A stretch of DNA of 64,000 bases from Streptomyces nymphaeiformis (lineage in GTDB: Bacteria; Actinomycetota; Actinomycetes; Streptomycetales; Streptomycetaceae), in NCBI RefSeq assembly GCF_014203895.1, contig NZ_JACHJY010000003.1:744001-808000 (forward strand). Direction: 5' to 3'. Positions 43,907 to 53,705 of the stretch are shown one piece after another. How positions within the stretch are numbered: the first letter of the stretch is position 1; each line of letters begins with the position of its first letter. The translations under genes were made by a program, and so were the position numbers. The notes under the pieces were generated by a model. That model was given only the letters and a program-made list of their open reading frames with translations. It searched no databases and was not told where the DNA came from.

Positions 43907-44666
43907 CCTGGGGGTCGTAGAACGGCTGCGGGCCGCCGGCTGCGTCTTCGCCGAGGAGGAGGCGGAGATGATCCTCGCGACCGCCGCCGGGCCCGCCGAG
44001 CTCGACCTGATGGTCGAGCGGCGGGCCTCGGGCCTGCCGCTGGAGCACGTCGTGGGGTGGGCCGAGTTCACCGGGCTGCGGATCGAGGTCGACGGCGGGG
44101 TCTTCGTGCCCCGGCGGCGTACGGAGTTCCTCGTCGGTCACGCGGTGGAGCTGGCCCGGCCCGGCGCCGTCTGCGTCGACCTGTGCTGCGGCTCCGGCGC
44201 GGCGGGTGCCGTGCTGCTCGACCGGGTCGAGGGCGCGCGGGTGCACGCCTCGGACATCGAGCCGGCGGCGGTGCGCTGCGCCCGGCGGAACGTCGAGCCG
44301 CGCGGCGGCCTGGTGTACGAGGGGGACCTCTTCGCGCCGCTGCCGCGGGAGCTGCGGGGCCTGGTCGAGGTACTGGTCGCGAACGTGCCGTACGTACCGA
44401 CCGAGGAGATCGGGCTGCTGCCGCCCGAGGCCCGCGACCACGAGCCGCTGGTCACGCTCGACGGCGGCGCGGACGGGCTCGACGTGCTGCGCCGGGTCGC
44501 CGGCGAGGCGCCGGAGTGGCTGGCGCCGGGCGGACACCTGCTGGTGGAGACGAGCGAGCGGCAGGCGGAGACGGCGCTCGCGGTGATGTCCGCGGCCGGT
44601 CTGGTGCCTCGGGTCGTCACCTCCGAGGAGTGGTGGGCGACGATCGTCGTCGCGACCAGGCCGTAG
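43899..44666 (+). CDS. PrmC/HemK-like putative protein N5-glutamine methyltransferase
   Basis: A 255-residue SAM-dependent methyltransferase. The N-terminal helical part and RRASGLPLEHVVGWAEFTGLRIEVDGGVFVPRRRTEFLV match PrmC (the usual VPRPETE is here VPRRRTE). The SAM-binding motif is VCVDLCCGSGAAGAVLL, and the catalytic NPPY is replaced by NVPY (LVANVPYVPTEEI). These changes mark it as the divergent actinobacterial paralogue, so release factor methylation is uncertain. The TTG start at 43899 overlaps the peroxidase stop; a later start is possible. A perfect 11-bp hairpin follows the stop. Confidence 0.8.
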   Translation: MSDLGVVERLRAAGCVFAEEEAEMILATAAGPAELDLMVERRASGLPLEHVVGWAEFTGLRIEVDGGVFVPRRRTEFLVGHAVELARPGAVCVDLCCGSGAAGAVLLDRVEGARVHASDIEPAAVRCARRNVEPRGGLVYEGDLFAPLPRELRGLVEVLVANVPYVPTEEIGLLPPEARDHEPLVTLDGGADGLDVLRRVAGEAPEWLAPGGHLLVETSERQAETALAVMSAAGLVPRVVTSEEWWATIVVATRP

Positions 44667-44670
44667 GGCG

Positions 44671-44697
44671 GGGGGAGCGGCCCCGGGCCGCTCCCCC
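44671..44697. terminator. Bidirectional terminator
   Basis: GGGGGAGCGGC (44671-44681) and GCCGCTCCCCC (44687-44697) pair perfectly around a 5-nt loop. The hairpin sits between the convergent methyltransferase and P450 stop codons. Confidence 0.8.
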
Positions 44698-44708
44698 GTC
44701 CGGTCCGG

Positions 44709-46079
44709 CTACGCCGTCCTCGGTATCAGGCGGCAGCGTGCCGGGCCCTCCTGCGTCAGGGTGATCGCGGAGCCGACCGGCACCTCGGTGTCGACGGCCT
44801 CCAGGCCGTACTTCTGGAGGATCATCGCCAGCGCGATCACCGACTCCAGCATCGAGAAGTGCTGGCCGATGCAGGCGCGCGGGCCGCCGCCGAAGGGGTA
44901 CCAGGCGTACCGGGGGCGGGCCGCCTCCGCCTCGGGCGTGAAGCGGTCCGGGTCGAAGCGCTCCGGGTCCTCCCAGTAGTCGGGGTGCCGGTGGGTGACC
45001 CAGGAGGCGACGATGACGTCCGCGCCCGCCGGGATGGTGACGCCGCCGATCACGGTGGCGTCGACCGCGCGCCGGCCCACGGCCGGGGCGGCGGGGAAGA
45101 GCCGCATGGCCTCCTTGAGCACCTGCGTGAGGTAGGGCAGCGCGTCCAGGTCGGCGGCGCCGGGGGTACGGCCGCCGAGGACCCGGTCGACCTCCTCGTG
45201 GGTCCGCTTCAGCACCTCGGGGTGGCGGGCGAGGAGGTGGAGGGCGAAACCGAGCGAGGTGGCGGTGGTCTCGTGCCCGGCGAGCAGGAAGACGAGGACC
45301 TGCTCGCGCAGCTCGGTGGCGTCGAAGCTGCCGTCCTCCGCGCTCTCGGCCTCGACGAGCAGGGTGAGGAGGTCGTCGCCCTCGCCGGAGGCCCGGCCGG
45401 AGCCGCGCCGGTCGGCGATGATCCGGTCGCAGACCTCGTACAGCGCCTGGTGGACGGCGGCGGCCTTGCGGTTGCCGGGGGTGGGCCAGTCGCGCGGGAA
45501 CTTGACCGGGGAGTAGCCGCGGCGCAGCACGTACGCGCCGAGTTCGGGGAAGCAGCGCTCGACGATCTCGACGGCCGCGTCCACGTCGGTGCCGAAGAGG
45601 ATGCGGGCGACCGCGCGCAGGGCGAGGCGGGTCATCTCGTGGAGGACGTCGACGGTCTCGGCGGCGCCGTCCTGCCATTCGCCGATGAGGGTGGTGACCT
45701 CGGCGGCGACGGCCCCCGCGTAGCCGTCGACGCGGCGCTTGGTGAAGAGGGGCTGGACGAGCCGGCGCTGGCGGAGGTAGTCCTCGTCCTGGCTGGTCAG
45801 CAGGCCGTTGCCGAAGGACTCGCGGATCTCCTGGTAGAAGGCGTTGTCCTTGCGGAAGTTGGCGGACTCCCCGGCGAGGACCTGCTGGGCGCCCTCCGCG
45901 GAGAAGACGCCGTAGAAGGTGGCGCGGATTCCGGGCGGGCCCGCGGTCATCTTCACGACGTCCCCGTGCTCGCGGCGGGCGCGCAGGAAGGTGCCCAGCG
46001 AGTCCTTCTTGAGGTCGAGCATGGAGCCGAGGAGCGGATTTCCCCCGAGGTGGGGTGCTTCGGTACCGGTGGTGGCCAT
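44709..46079 (-). CDS. Cytochrome P450
   Basis: A 456-residue P450. The I-helix oxygen-activation motif is LLAGHETTATSLG. The K-helix ExxR is in VLKEAMRLFPAAP, and the haem loop FGGGPRACIGQ carries the cysteine ligand. No membrane anchor is present, so it is soluble and needs ferredoxin partners, none of which lie in the window. The length and the region RPRYAWYPFGGGPRACIGQHFSMLE resemble the CYP102/CYP4-like fatty acid or terpenoid-oxidising groups, but the substrate is open. ATG 46079 follows GGGGGA; an upstream ATG is less well placed. It ends at a shared hairpin and is divergent from the VOC gene. Confidence 0.92.
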   Translation of the reverse strand: MATTGTEAPHLGGNPLLGSMLDLKKDSLGTFLRARREHGDVVKMTAGPPGIRATFYGVFSAEGAQQVLAGESANFRKDNAFYQEIRESFGNGLLTSQDEDYLRQRRLVQPLFTKRRVDGYAGAVAAEVTTLIGEWQDGAAETVDVLHEMTRLALRAVARILFGTDVDAAVEIVERCFPELGAYVLRRGYSPVKFPRDWPTPGNRKAAAVHQALYEVCDRIIADRRGSGRASGEGDDLLTLLVEAESAEDGSFDATELREQVLVFLLAGHETTATSLGFALHLLARHPEVLKRTHEEVDRVLGGRTPGAADLDALPYLTQVLKEAMRLFPAAPAVGRRAVDATVIGGVTIPAGADVIVASWVTHRHPDYWEDPERFDPDRFTPEAEAARPRYAWYPFGGGPRACIGQHFSMLESVIALAMILQKYGLEAVDTEVPVGSAITLTQEGPARCRLIPRTA

Positions 46080-46166
46080 GATCGGTTCCCCCTTGATCGT
46101 CACTGGCCCGGTGATTGTCCCTCAGGAAGTAACTCACAGGTAGCCGGAGCCGAACAGCCGACCGGA

Positions 46167-46184
46167 TCAGGCCTGTTGGCCTGA
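46167..46184. promoter_or_regulatory. Inverted repeat between divergent P450 and VOC genes
   Basis: TCAGGCC (46167-46173) and GGCCTGA (46178-46184) pair around TGTT in the 157-bp divergent region. It may be an operator for either gene. No regulator gene is adjacent. Confidence 0.3.
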
Positions 46185-46236
46185 AACGCTCGACGGCCCG
46201 GGCCCGGTGTCAGTGGCGTCTGCGAGGCTCGTTCCC

Positions 46237-46707
46237 ATGGACGAGCGACCCGAACTGACGCTGCAACTGACCATCGACTGCACCGACCCCCAGCGCCTGG
46301 TGCCCTTCTGGCTGGACGCCCTGCGGTACGTCCCCGACCTGCCGCCCGCCGGCCACGCCACCTGGCGGGCGTACTGGGAGGCGATCGGCGTGCCGGAGGA
46401 CGAGCTGGGCGAGGGCGCCGGGGACCTTCCGGAGTCCATCGTCGACCCGAAGGGCGTGGGCCCCCGGGTCTGGTTCCAGCACGTACCGGAGCCCAAGACC
46501 GTCAAGAACCGCGTCCACCTCGACCTGAAGGTCGGCGGCGGCCGCGAGGTCCCCCTCGCCCTCCGCCGCGCGCGCGTGGACGGCGAGGTGGCCCGGCTGA
46601 CGGCGCTCGGCGCGACCGTGCTGTACACGATGGACGAGCCGAACGGCATGGACTACTACGCGGTGGTCCTCCAGGACCCGGAGGGCAACGAGTTCTGCCT
46701 GGTGTGA
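46237..46707 (+). CDS. VOC-superfamily (glyoxalase-like) protein
   Basis: A 156-residue protein of the vicinal-oxygen-chelate fold. It has two beta-alpha-beta-beta-beta halves: one opening LTLQLTIDCTDPQRLVPFWLDALRYV and one NRVHLDLKVGGG near residue 90, ending YAVVLQDPEGNEFCLV. His in VHLDL and Glu in GNEFCL would be metal ligands. The group includes glyoxalases, dioxygenases and resistance proteins; this actinobacterial subgroup has no fixed function. ATG 46237 begins the domain. It ends 21 bp from the convergent acyl-CoA dehydrogenase gene. Confidence 0.82.
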   Translation: MDERPELTLQLTIDCTDPQRLVPFWLDALRYVPDLPPAGHATWRAYWEAIGVPEDELGEGAGDLPESIVDPKGVGPRVWFQHVPEPKTVKNRVHLDLKVGGGREVPLALRRARVDGEVARLTALGATVLYTMDEPNGMDYYAVVLQDPEGNEFCLV

Positions 46708-46728
46708 GCGGCCGCTTCCCCCTCGCGG

Positions 46729-47943
46729 CTACTTCGCGATCGCGCGGCTGATCACCATGCGCTGGATCTCGCTGGTGCCCTCGAAGATGGTGTAGATCGC
46801 GGCGTCGCGGTGCATGCGCTCCACCGGGTACTCGCGGGTGTAGCCGTTGCCGCCGAGGATCTGGATGGCCTGGGCGGTGACCTTCTTGGCGACCTCGCTC
46901 GCGTACAGCTTGGACATGGAGCCCTCGGCCGCGGTGAAGGGCTTGCCGGCGGTGGCCATCCAGGAGGCGCGCCAGACGAGGAGGCGGGCGGCGTCGATCT
47001 GGGTGGCCATGTCGGCGAGCTGGAAGGCGACGCCCTGGTTCTCGATGATCGGGCGGCCGAACTGGACGCGGGTCTTGGCGTAGTCGAGGGCGACCTCGTA
47101 CGCGGCGCGGGCGGTGCCGACGGCCATGGCGCCGACGGCCGGGCGGGAGGCCTCGAAGGTGGCCATGGCGGCGTTCTTGACGCGCTCGCCGCCCGTCTTG
47201 GCCTTCTCCCGGGCGCGGGCGAGCCGCTCGTCCAGCTTGTCCTTGCCGCCGAGCAGGCAGGAGCCGGGGACGCGGACGTCCTCCAGGACGACCTCGGCGG
47301 TGTGGGAGGCGCGGATGCCGTGCTTCTGGAACTTCTGGCCCTGGGAGAGGCCGGGGGTGTTCGGCGGCACGATGAAGGAGGCGTGGCCCTTGGAGCCGAG
47401 CTCGGCGTCGACGACGGCGACGACGACGTGGACGTTGGCGATGCCGCCGTTGGTCGCCCAGGTCTTGGTGCCGTTGAGGACCCATTCGTCCTTGGCCTCG
47501 TCGTACACGGCGCGGGTGCGCATGGAGGCGACGTCGGAGCCGGCGTCGGGCTCGGAGGAGCAGAAGGCGGCGACCTTGACGTCGTTCGCGTCGCCGTACA
47601 TCTGCGGGACCCAGGTGCCGATCTGCTCCTCGGTGCCGTTGGCGAGGACGCCGACGGCGGCGAGGCCGGTGCCGACGATGGAGAGGGCGATGCCGGCGTC
47701 GCCCCAGAAGAGCTCCTCCATCGCCATCGGGATGCCGAGGCCGGTCGGGTCGAAGAACTGCTGGGCGTAGAAGTCGAGGGAGTAGATGCCGAGCTTGGCC
47801 GCTTCCTGGATGATCGGCCAGGGAGTCTCCTCACGCTCGTCCCACTCGGCGGCCGCGGGGCGCATCACATCGGCGGCGAAGCCGTGGAGCCAGTCGCGGA
47901 CCTGCTTCTGGTCCTCGTTGAGTTCGAGCGTGAACTCGCCCAT
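46729..47943 (-). CDS. Acyl-CoA dehydrogenase
   Basis: A 404-residue FAD enzyme that introduces the alpha-beta double bond into acyl-CoA during beta-oxidation. It has an N-terminal helical domain, a middle beta domain (VAAFCSSEPDAGSDVASMRTRAV, and WVLNGTKTWATNGGIANVHVVVA for FAD/substrate contacts) and a C-terminal helical domain with VQFGRPIIENQGVAFQLADMATQIDAARLL and QILGGNGYTREYPVERMHRDAAIYTIFEGTSEIQRMVISR. The glutamate in FEGTSE is the likely base. ATG 47943 follows GGGAGGG; an alternative 5 codons earlier lacks a site. It is divergent from a TetR gene with a strong palindrome between, so it is probably repressed by that protein. Confidence 0.92.
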   Translation of the reverse strand: MGEFTLELNEDQKQVRDWLHGFAADVMRPAAAEWDEREETPWPIIQEAAKLGIYSLDFYAQQFFDPTGLGIPMAMEELFWGDAGIALSIVGTGLAAVGVLANGTEEQIGTWVPQMYGDANDVKVAAFCSSEPDAGSDVASMRTRAVYDEAKDEWVLNGTKTWATNGGIANVHVVVAVVDAELGSKGHASFIVPPNTPGLSQGQKFQKHGIRASHTAEVVLEDVRVPGSCLLGGKDKLDERLARAREKAKTGGERVKNAAMATFEASRPAVGAMAVGTARAAYEVALDYAKTRVQFGRPIIENQGVAFQLADMATQIDAARLLVWRASWMATAGKPFTAAEGSMSKLYASEVAKKVTAQAIQILGGNGYTREYPVERMHRDAAIYTIFEGTSEIQRMVISRAIAK

Positions 47944-47961
47944 GTTCCCTCCCAGCATGAC

Positions 47962-47990
47962 GTTACTTGCGGTAACAGCAGTCTGTTACC
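47962..47990. promoter_or_regulatory. TetR operator between acyl-CoA dehydrogenase and TetR genes
   Basis: GGTAACAG (47971-47978) and CTGTTACC (47983-47990) pair perfectly around 4 nt. Upstream, GTTAC (47962-47966) pairs with GTAAC (47972-47976), so two overlapping palindromes share a half-site. The spacing and symmetry suit a TetR dimer or pair of dimers. It lies 19 bp before the dehydrogenase start. Confidence 0.65.
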
Positions 47991-48105
47991 GGTGGGTAGA
48001 GGCTGTCAACCTGCAGCGGAGCGGTTCGGCCCGAGCGGCACCGGATCCCGGCCGGGTGTTACGTTGCGACAGCCTCACGAATCGCACGGGCGGGGAGACA
48101 CGCAC

Positions 48106-48753
48106 ATGGACATCGCACACCGGACCACCGACCAGCAGACGCCCGCCGAGCAGCGGCGCCGCGAGCTGCTGGAGGCGGCGGACCGGGTGGTGCTCCGGGA
48201 CGGCCCCAAGGCGTCCATGAACGCGATCGCGGCCGAGGCCGGCATCACCAAGCCGATCCTCTACCGCCACTTCGGCGACAAGGGCGGGCTCTACCGCGCC
48301 CTCGCCACCCGGCACACCGACGCGCTCCTCGCCTCGCTCCGGGCCTCGCTCGACGCCCCCGCGGACCGGCGCCGCCGCGTCGAGGCCACCCTCGACACCT
48401 ACCTGGCGTCCATCGAGGCGATGCCCCAGGTCTACCGCTTCCTCATGCACCCTGCGGAGGAGTCGCACCAGACCGAGCAGGGCTTCGACGTCGGCCGCCA
48501 CTCGGCCCCCCTCCTTCGCCGCATGGGCGAGGAGCTCGGCCAGGTCATCGCCGAGCGCGTCGACCTGGGACCGGCAGCCGAGGCCCAGGCCCGGATCTGG
48601 GGCCACGGCATCGTCGGCATGATGCACGCGGCCGGCGACTGGTGGCTCGGCGAGCGCCCCTGCTCCCGGGCGGAGCTGGTCAAGAGCCTGGCCGACCTGC
48701 TGTGGGGCCGCCTCGCGGAGGCCGACGACCGCCCGGGCGGGCCGGGCTTCTAG
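48106..48753 (+). CDS. TetR-family transcriptional regulator
   Basis: A 215-residue repressor. The N-terminal DNA-binding domain is clear (RRRELLEAADRVVLRDGPKASMNAIAAEAGITKPILYRHFGDKGGLYRAL), about residues 18-65. The rest is a helical ligand domain with several histidines. TetR repressors next to acyl-CoA dehydrogenases commonly sense acyl-CoA. The palindrome at 47971-47990 and divergence from the dehydrogenase at 47943 support control of that gene. ATG 48106 with GGGGAG ahead. Confidence 0.92.
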   Translation: MDIAHRTTDQQTPAEQRRRELLEAADRVVLRDGPKASMNAIAAEAGITKPILYRHFGDKGGLYRALATRHTDALLASLRASLDAPADRRRRVEATLDTYLASIEAMPQVYRFLMHPAEESHQTEQGFDVGRHSAPLLRRMGEELGQVIAERVDLGPAAEAQARIWGHGIVGMMHAAGDWWLGERPCSRAELVKSLADLLWGRLAEADDRPGGPGF

Positions 48754-48785
48754 GGCCGGACCCGACGGGGACGGCCGGACGGGCC

Positions 48786-49343
48786 CTAGGCGATCCGGTC
48801 GGCCCCGGTCCCCCACGGCTGCTTGCGGATCGTGCGCAGCAGACGTGACTTGCGCCACCCCGTGACGTGGTCCGCGTAGACCCCGCCCTCCAGGTGGTCC
48901 GTCTCGTGCTGGAGGCAGCGGGCGAAGAAACCCGTGCCCTCGATCCGTATCGGGGTGCCGTCGAGGCGTACGCCCTCGACCACCGCGCGGTCGTAGCGGG
49001 GGGTCGGCGCCTCCAGGCCCGGCAGGGAGAGGCAGCCCTCGGGGCCGCGGATCTCGTCGCCGTCCGCCTCCACCAGGCGCGGGTTCACCACATGGCCCAG
49101 GTGGCGGTTCTCCTCGTCGTCGGGGCAGTCGTACACGAAGACCCGCAGGCCCACGCCGACCTGGTTCGCCGCCAGGCCCACGCCGTGCGCCGCGTACATC
49201 GTGGCGAACATGTCCTCGACGAGCCGGGCCAGTTCGGGTCCGAAGTCGGTGACGGGCGCGCAGGGGGTGTGCAGCACGGGGTCGCCGAGGAGCGTCATCG
49301 CTCGGACGAGGCCGGAACTGCCGGGGATGGGGCGGTTTCGCAT
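48786..49343 (-). CDS. def: Peptide deformylase
   Basis: A 185-residue metalloenzyme that removes the formyl group from new proteins. All three motifs are present: GVGLAANQVG (motif 1), EGCLSLPG with the metal-binding cysteine (motif 2) and QHETDHLEG with both metal-binding histidines and the catalytic glutamate (motif 3). Length fits type I/III. ATG 49343 (MRNRPIPGSS) is chosen because the conserved start begins there; a longer in-frame start adds an arginine-rich stretch. It is divergent from murT. Streptomyces often carry several deformylases, so this may be one paralogue. Confidence 0.93.
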   Translation of the reverse strand: MRNRPIPGSSGLVRAMTLLGDPVLHTPCAPVTDFGPELARLVEDMFATMYAAHGVGLAANQVGVGLRVFVYDCPDDEENRHLGHVVNPRLVEADGDEIRGPEGCLSLPGLEAPTPRYDRAVVEGVRLDGTPIRIEGTGFFARCLQHETDHLEGGVYADHVTGWRKSRLLRTIRKQPWGTGADRIA

Positions 49344-49469
49344 GGCCGTAAGGGTACGGTCCGCCGTGACCTCGACGTTTCGTGCGGTCGCTTGCCGGTG
49401 CCGCTGTTCGGGCTGCTGGCCGGATCTCGATAGGCTGAGCCCGGACCGACGCAAGGAGGAACAAGAACG

Positions 49470-50717
49470 ATGTCAGGACACCCCGGTAATCCAGAGCCGC
49501 TGTCGCCGCGCGCCAAGCTGGCCGTGACGGCGGGCAAGGCCGCGGCCGCGGTGTCGCGTGCGGCGGGGCGCGGCAGCGGATCGGTGATCGGCGGCCGGGT
49601 GGCGCTCAAGCTCGACCCCGACCTGCTCGGTCGGCTCGCGCAGCATCTGGACGTCGTCCTGGTGTCGGCGACCAACGGCAAGACGACGACGACCCGGCTC
49701 ATCGCGGAGGCCCTGCGCGCCGCCGGGCCCGTGGTCTCCAACGCCCTCGGCGCCAACATGCCCGCCGGCATCACCTCGGCGCTGGCCGGCGGCACGGACT
49801 CCAAGTTCGGTGTGATCGAGGTCGACGAGAAGTACCTCGCCGGCGTCGCCCGGGACACCACGCCCAAGGCGATCGCGCTGCTGAACCTCTCCCGCGACCA
49901 GCTGGACCGCGCCGCCGAGACCCGGATGCTCGCCGAGAAGTGGCGCGAGGGCCTCAACGGCACCAAGGCCGTGGTCATCGCCAACGCCGACGACCCGCTG
50001 ATCGTGTGGGCCGCCTCCTCCTCCCCGAACGTGGTGTGGGTCGCCGCCGGTCAGGAGTGGAAGGACGACGCCTGGTCGTGCCCCGCCTGCGGCGGTGTGA
50101 TGCAGCGTCCGGGCGACGACTGGTTCTGCGGCGAGTGCGGCTTCCGCCGTCCCGCGCCGAGCTGGGCGCTCAGCGGCGACCACGTGCTCGACCCGCACGG
50201 TTCGGCCTGGCCGATCCGGCTCCAGCTGCCCGGCCGCGCCAACAAGGCGAACGCCGCCACCTCGGCCGCCGTCGCCGCCGTCTTCGGGGTGCCGCCGCAG
50301 GTGGCCCTGGAGCGCATGTACCAGGTGCAGGCCGTCGCCGGACGCTACGACGTGGTGTCCTTCCAGAACCGCGACCTGCGTCTGCTGCTCGCGAAGAACC
50401 CGGCCGGCTGGCTCGAAACGTTTTCCCTCATCGACGGGCCGCCCGCCCCGGTGATCCTCTCGGTCAACGCGCGGGGCGCCGACGGCACGGACACCTCCTG
50501 GCTGTGGGACGTGGACTACGGCCGGCTCGCCGGCCACCCGATCATGGTGATCGGCGACCGGAAGCTGGACCTCGCGGTCCGGCTCGAGGTCGCGGGCGTG
50601 GACTTCCGCGTCTGCGAGACGCTCGACGAGGCCGTCTCGATGGCCCCGCCCGGGCAGATCGAGCTGATCGCCAACTACACCGCCTTCCAGGACGTCCGCC
50701 GCCGCGTCGGCAACTGA
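49470..50717 (+). CDS. murT: MurT, lipid II isoglutaminyl synthase Mur-ligase subunit
   Basis: A 415-residue Mur-ligase-like protein. The ATP-binding P-loop is VLVSATNGKTTTTRLIAEAL (about residues 63-82). A four-cysteine zinc ribbon is inserted (CPACGGVMQRPGDDWFCGECG, about 205-226). The C-terminal DUF1727-type domain follows. With GatD it amidates the D-glutamate of lipid II. The start ATG 49470 follows AAGGAGG. A -10-like TAGGCT (49431-49436) lies 33 bp before the ATG. The gatD gene follows 19 bp downstream on the same strand and a 12-bp hairpin ends the unit. Confidence 0.93.
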   Translation: MSGHPGNPEPLSPRAKLAVTAGKAAAAVSRAAGRGSGSVIGGRVALKLDPDLLGRLAQHLDVVLVSATNGKTTTTRLIAEALRAAGPVVSNALGANMPAGITSALAGGTDSKFGVIEVDEKYLAGVARDTTPKAIALLNLSRDQLDRAAETRMLAEKWREGLNGTKAVVIANADDPLIVWAASSSPNVVWVAAGQEWKDDAWSCPACGGVMQRPGDDWFCGECGFRRPAPSWALSGDHVLDPHGSAWPIRLQLPGRANKANAATSAAVAAVFGVPPQVALERMYQVQAVAGRYDVVSFQNRDLRLLLAKNPAGWLETFSLIDGPPAPVILSVNARGADGTDTSWLWDVDYGRLAGHPIMVIGDRKLDLAVRLEVAGVDFRVCETLDEAVSMAPPGQIELIANYTAFQDVRRRVGN

Positions 50718-50736
50718 CCCGTAGAGGACTTGCAGC

Positions 50737-51465
50737 ATGAGTGACAGCAGCCTGCGCCTGGTCTGGGTCTACCCGGACCTGCTCAGCACCTACGGCGACC
50801 AGGGCAACGTCCTCGTCGTCCAGCGCCGTGCCGAACAGCGCGGCCTCAGCGTCGAGCGCGTCGACGTCCGCAGCGACCAGCCCGTCCCCACCTCGGGCGA
50901 CATCTACCTGATCGGTGGCGGCGAGGACCGTCCGCAGCGGCTCGCGGCCGAGCGGCTGCGGCGGGACGGCGGCCTGAGCCGGGCCGCCTCGAACGGCGCG
51001 ATCATCTTCTCGGTCTGCGCCGGGTACCAGATCCTGGGCCACGAGTTCATCAACGACCTCGGCGAGCGCGAGGCCGGCCTCGGGCTCATCGACGTGATCT
51101 CGACCCGCGGCGAGGGCGCCCGCTGCGTCGGCGACGTCCTCGCGGACATCGACCCGCGCCTGGGCCTTCCCCAGCTGACCGGGTTCGAGAACCACCAGGG
51201 CATCACCCACCTCGGCCCGACGGCCCGGCCCTTCGCCCGGACCGTCTACGGCAACGGCAACGGGACCGGCGACGGCACCGAGGGCGCGTACAACGACACC
51301 GTCTTCGGCACGTACATGCACGGCCCCGTCATGGCCCGCAACCCGCAGATCGCGGACCTGCTCCTGAAGCTGGCCCTCGACGTGAACGCGCTGCCGCCGA
51401 CCGACGACCGCTGGTACGAGGCGCTGCGCGCCGAGCGCATCGCGGCGGCTTCGCAGCCCGCCTGA
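50737..51465 (+). CDS. gatD: GatD, lipid II isoglutaminyl synthase glutaminase subunit
   Basis: A 242-residue class I glutamine amidotransferase (CobB/CobQ-like). The nucleophile Cys94 lies in FSVCAGYQILG and the partner His195 in GTYMHGPVMARNP. It frees ammonia from glutamine for MurT. It opens LVWVYPDLLSTYGDQGN, characteristic of the family. Spacing of 19 bp and the same strand place it in an operon with murT. ATG 50737; the ribosome site is GTAGAGGAC. Confidence 0.93.
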   Translation: MSDSSLRLVWVYPDLLSTYGDQGNVLVVQRRAEQRGLSVERVDVRSDQPVPTSGDIYLIGGGEDRPQRLAAERLRRDGGLSRAASNGAIIFSVCAGYQILGHEFINDLGEREAGLGLIDVISTRGEGARCVGDVLADIDPRLGLPQLTGFENHQGITHLGPTARPFARTVYGNGNGTGDGTEGAYNDTVFGTYMHGPVMARNPQIADLLLKLALDVNALPPTDDRWYEALRAERIAAASQPA

Positions 51466-51535
51466 GTCACCCTCGGGGCCGCTGTTCGCCCCTCGTACGA
51501 ACGTACGTTGTCCACTGTGCGGACATCCGGTTCGG

Positions 51536-51567
51536 CCCCGCCACCCTGCGGCGATAGGGTGGCGGGG
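51536..51567 (+). terminator. Hairpin between gatD and pfkA
   Basis: CCCCGCCACCCT (51536-51547) and AGGGTGGCGGGG (51556-51567) pair perfectly around an 8-nt loop. It lies 70 bp after the gatD stop and 56 bp before pfkA, so it likely terminates murT-gatD. The TAGGGT at 51555-51560 inside it could also be a -10 element for pfkA. Confidence 0.65.
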
Positions 51568-51623
51568 ATCCAGCCGGACGACGTGGTCCGGGAGTCGGCC
51601 CACGTTGCAAAGGTTTTTGGGCT

Positions 51624-52649
<1,026 letters not shown>

Positions 52650-52668
52650 CGACTCCTGTACGTCACAT

Positions 52669-52700
52669 CCGCCCCCGGTCGCAGTCGCGGCCGGGGGCGG
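52669..52700 (+). terminator. Terminator of pfkA
   Basis: CCGCCCCCGG (52669-52678) and CCGGGGGCGG (52691-52700) pair perfectly around a 12-nt loop, 19 bp after the stop, followed by TTCTAGT. Confidence 0.75.
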
Positions 52701-52751
52701 TTCTAGTCTGGTGCGGACAACAAGCGCGAATCGGGCTCCAGGAGTGTACGG

Positions 52752-53702
52752 ATGGATCACAGCGGGCACGGCATGACCACGGACCTGCCGCCGTTCACGC
52801 TGGGACGGGGCCTGGAGTTCTCTCCCGACCTCTTCTTCCTGATCGGATGCCTGGCGGCGCTCGGTCTGTACGGGTGGGGCGTGGCGCGGCTGCGGCGGCG
52901 CGGTGACGCGTGGCCCGTCAGCCGGACGGTGTTCTTCACGGTCGGCGTGCTGACCATCGCCCTGGTGATGTGCACCAAGCTCAACGACTACGGCATGGTC
53001 ATGTTCAGCGTGCACATGGTGCAGCACATGGTGATCTCCATGCTCTCGCCGATCCTGCTGCTCCTCGGCGCGCCGGTCACGCTCGCGCTGCGGGCGCTGC
53101 CGGTGGCGGGCCGGGGCTCGACGGGGCCGCGCGAGCTGCTCCTGAAGCTGCTGCACAGCCGGTACATGAGGGTGATCACGCACCCGGCGTTCACCATCTC
53201 CATGTTCATCGCGAGCCTGTACGCGCTGTACTTCTCGCCGCTCTTCGACTTCCTGATGGGCTCGAAGGCCGGGCACATCGGGATGATGGTGCACTTCCTG
53301 ATGGTGGGCCTGGTCTTCTTCTGGCCGATCATGGGCGTGGACCCGGGCCCGCACCGGCCGGGGTACGTGATGCGGATGCTGGAGCTGTTCGCGGGCATGC
53401 CGTTCCACGCGTTCTTCGGCATCGCGATGATGATGGCGTCGCAGCCGATGGTGGAGTCGTACAAGAACCCCCCGGCCTCGCTCGGCATCGACGCCCTCGC
53501 CGACCAGACCGCCGCGGGCGGCATCGCCTGGGCCTTCAGCGAGATCCCGTCCGTGCTCGTCCTGATCGCGCTGGTCTACCAGTGGTACCACTCCGAGCAG
53601 CGGCAGGCGGTCCGCAAGGACCGGGCCGCCGACCGTGACGGCGACAAGGAGCTGGAGGCGTACAACGCGTATCTGGCGTCGCTGCAGGGGCGAAGCAGCT
53701 GA
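52752..53702 (+). CDS. ctaG: CtaG-like cytochrome c oxidase assembly membrane protein
   Basis: A 316-residue integral membrane protein of the caa3_CtaG family. About seven hydrophobic helices carry histidine- and methionine-rich patches (MDHSGHGMTTD at the start, MVMFSVHMVQHMVISMLSPILLLLGAPVTLALRAL, HIGMMVHFLMVGLVFFWPIMGVDP, FHAFFGIAMMMA) that could handle copper for the oxidase CuB site. The C-terminal tail is basic and soluble. ATG 52752. A small membrane protein gene follows, beyond an unusual 100-bp tandem repeat. Terminator hairpins precede it, so it has its own promoter. Confidence 0.88.
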   Translation: MDHSGHGMTTDLPPFTLGRGLEFSPDLFFLIGCLAALGLYGWGVARLRRRGDAWPVSRTVFFTVGVLTIALVMCTKLNDYGMVMFSVHMVQHMVISMLSPILLLLGAPVTLALRALPVAGRGSTGPRELLLKLLHSRYMRVITHPAFTISMFIASLYALYFSPLFDFLMGSKAGHIGMMVHFLMVGLVFFWPIMGVDPGPHRPGYVMRMLELFAGMPFHAFFGIAMMMASQPMVESYKNPPASLGIDALADQTAAGGIAWAFSEIPSVLVLIALVYQWYHSEQRQAVRKDRAADRDGDKELEAYNAYLASLQGRSS

Positions 53703-53705
53703 CGA

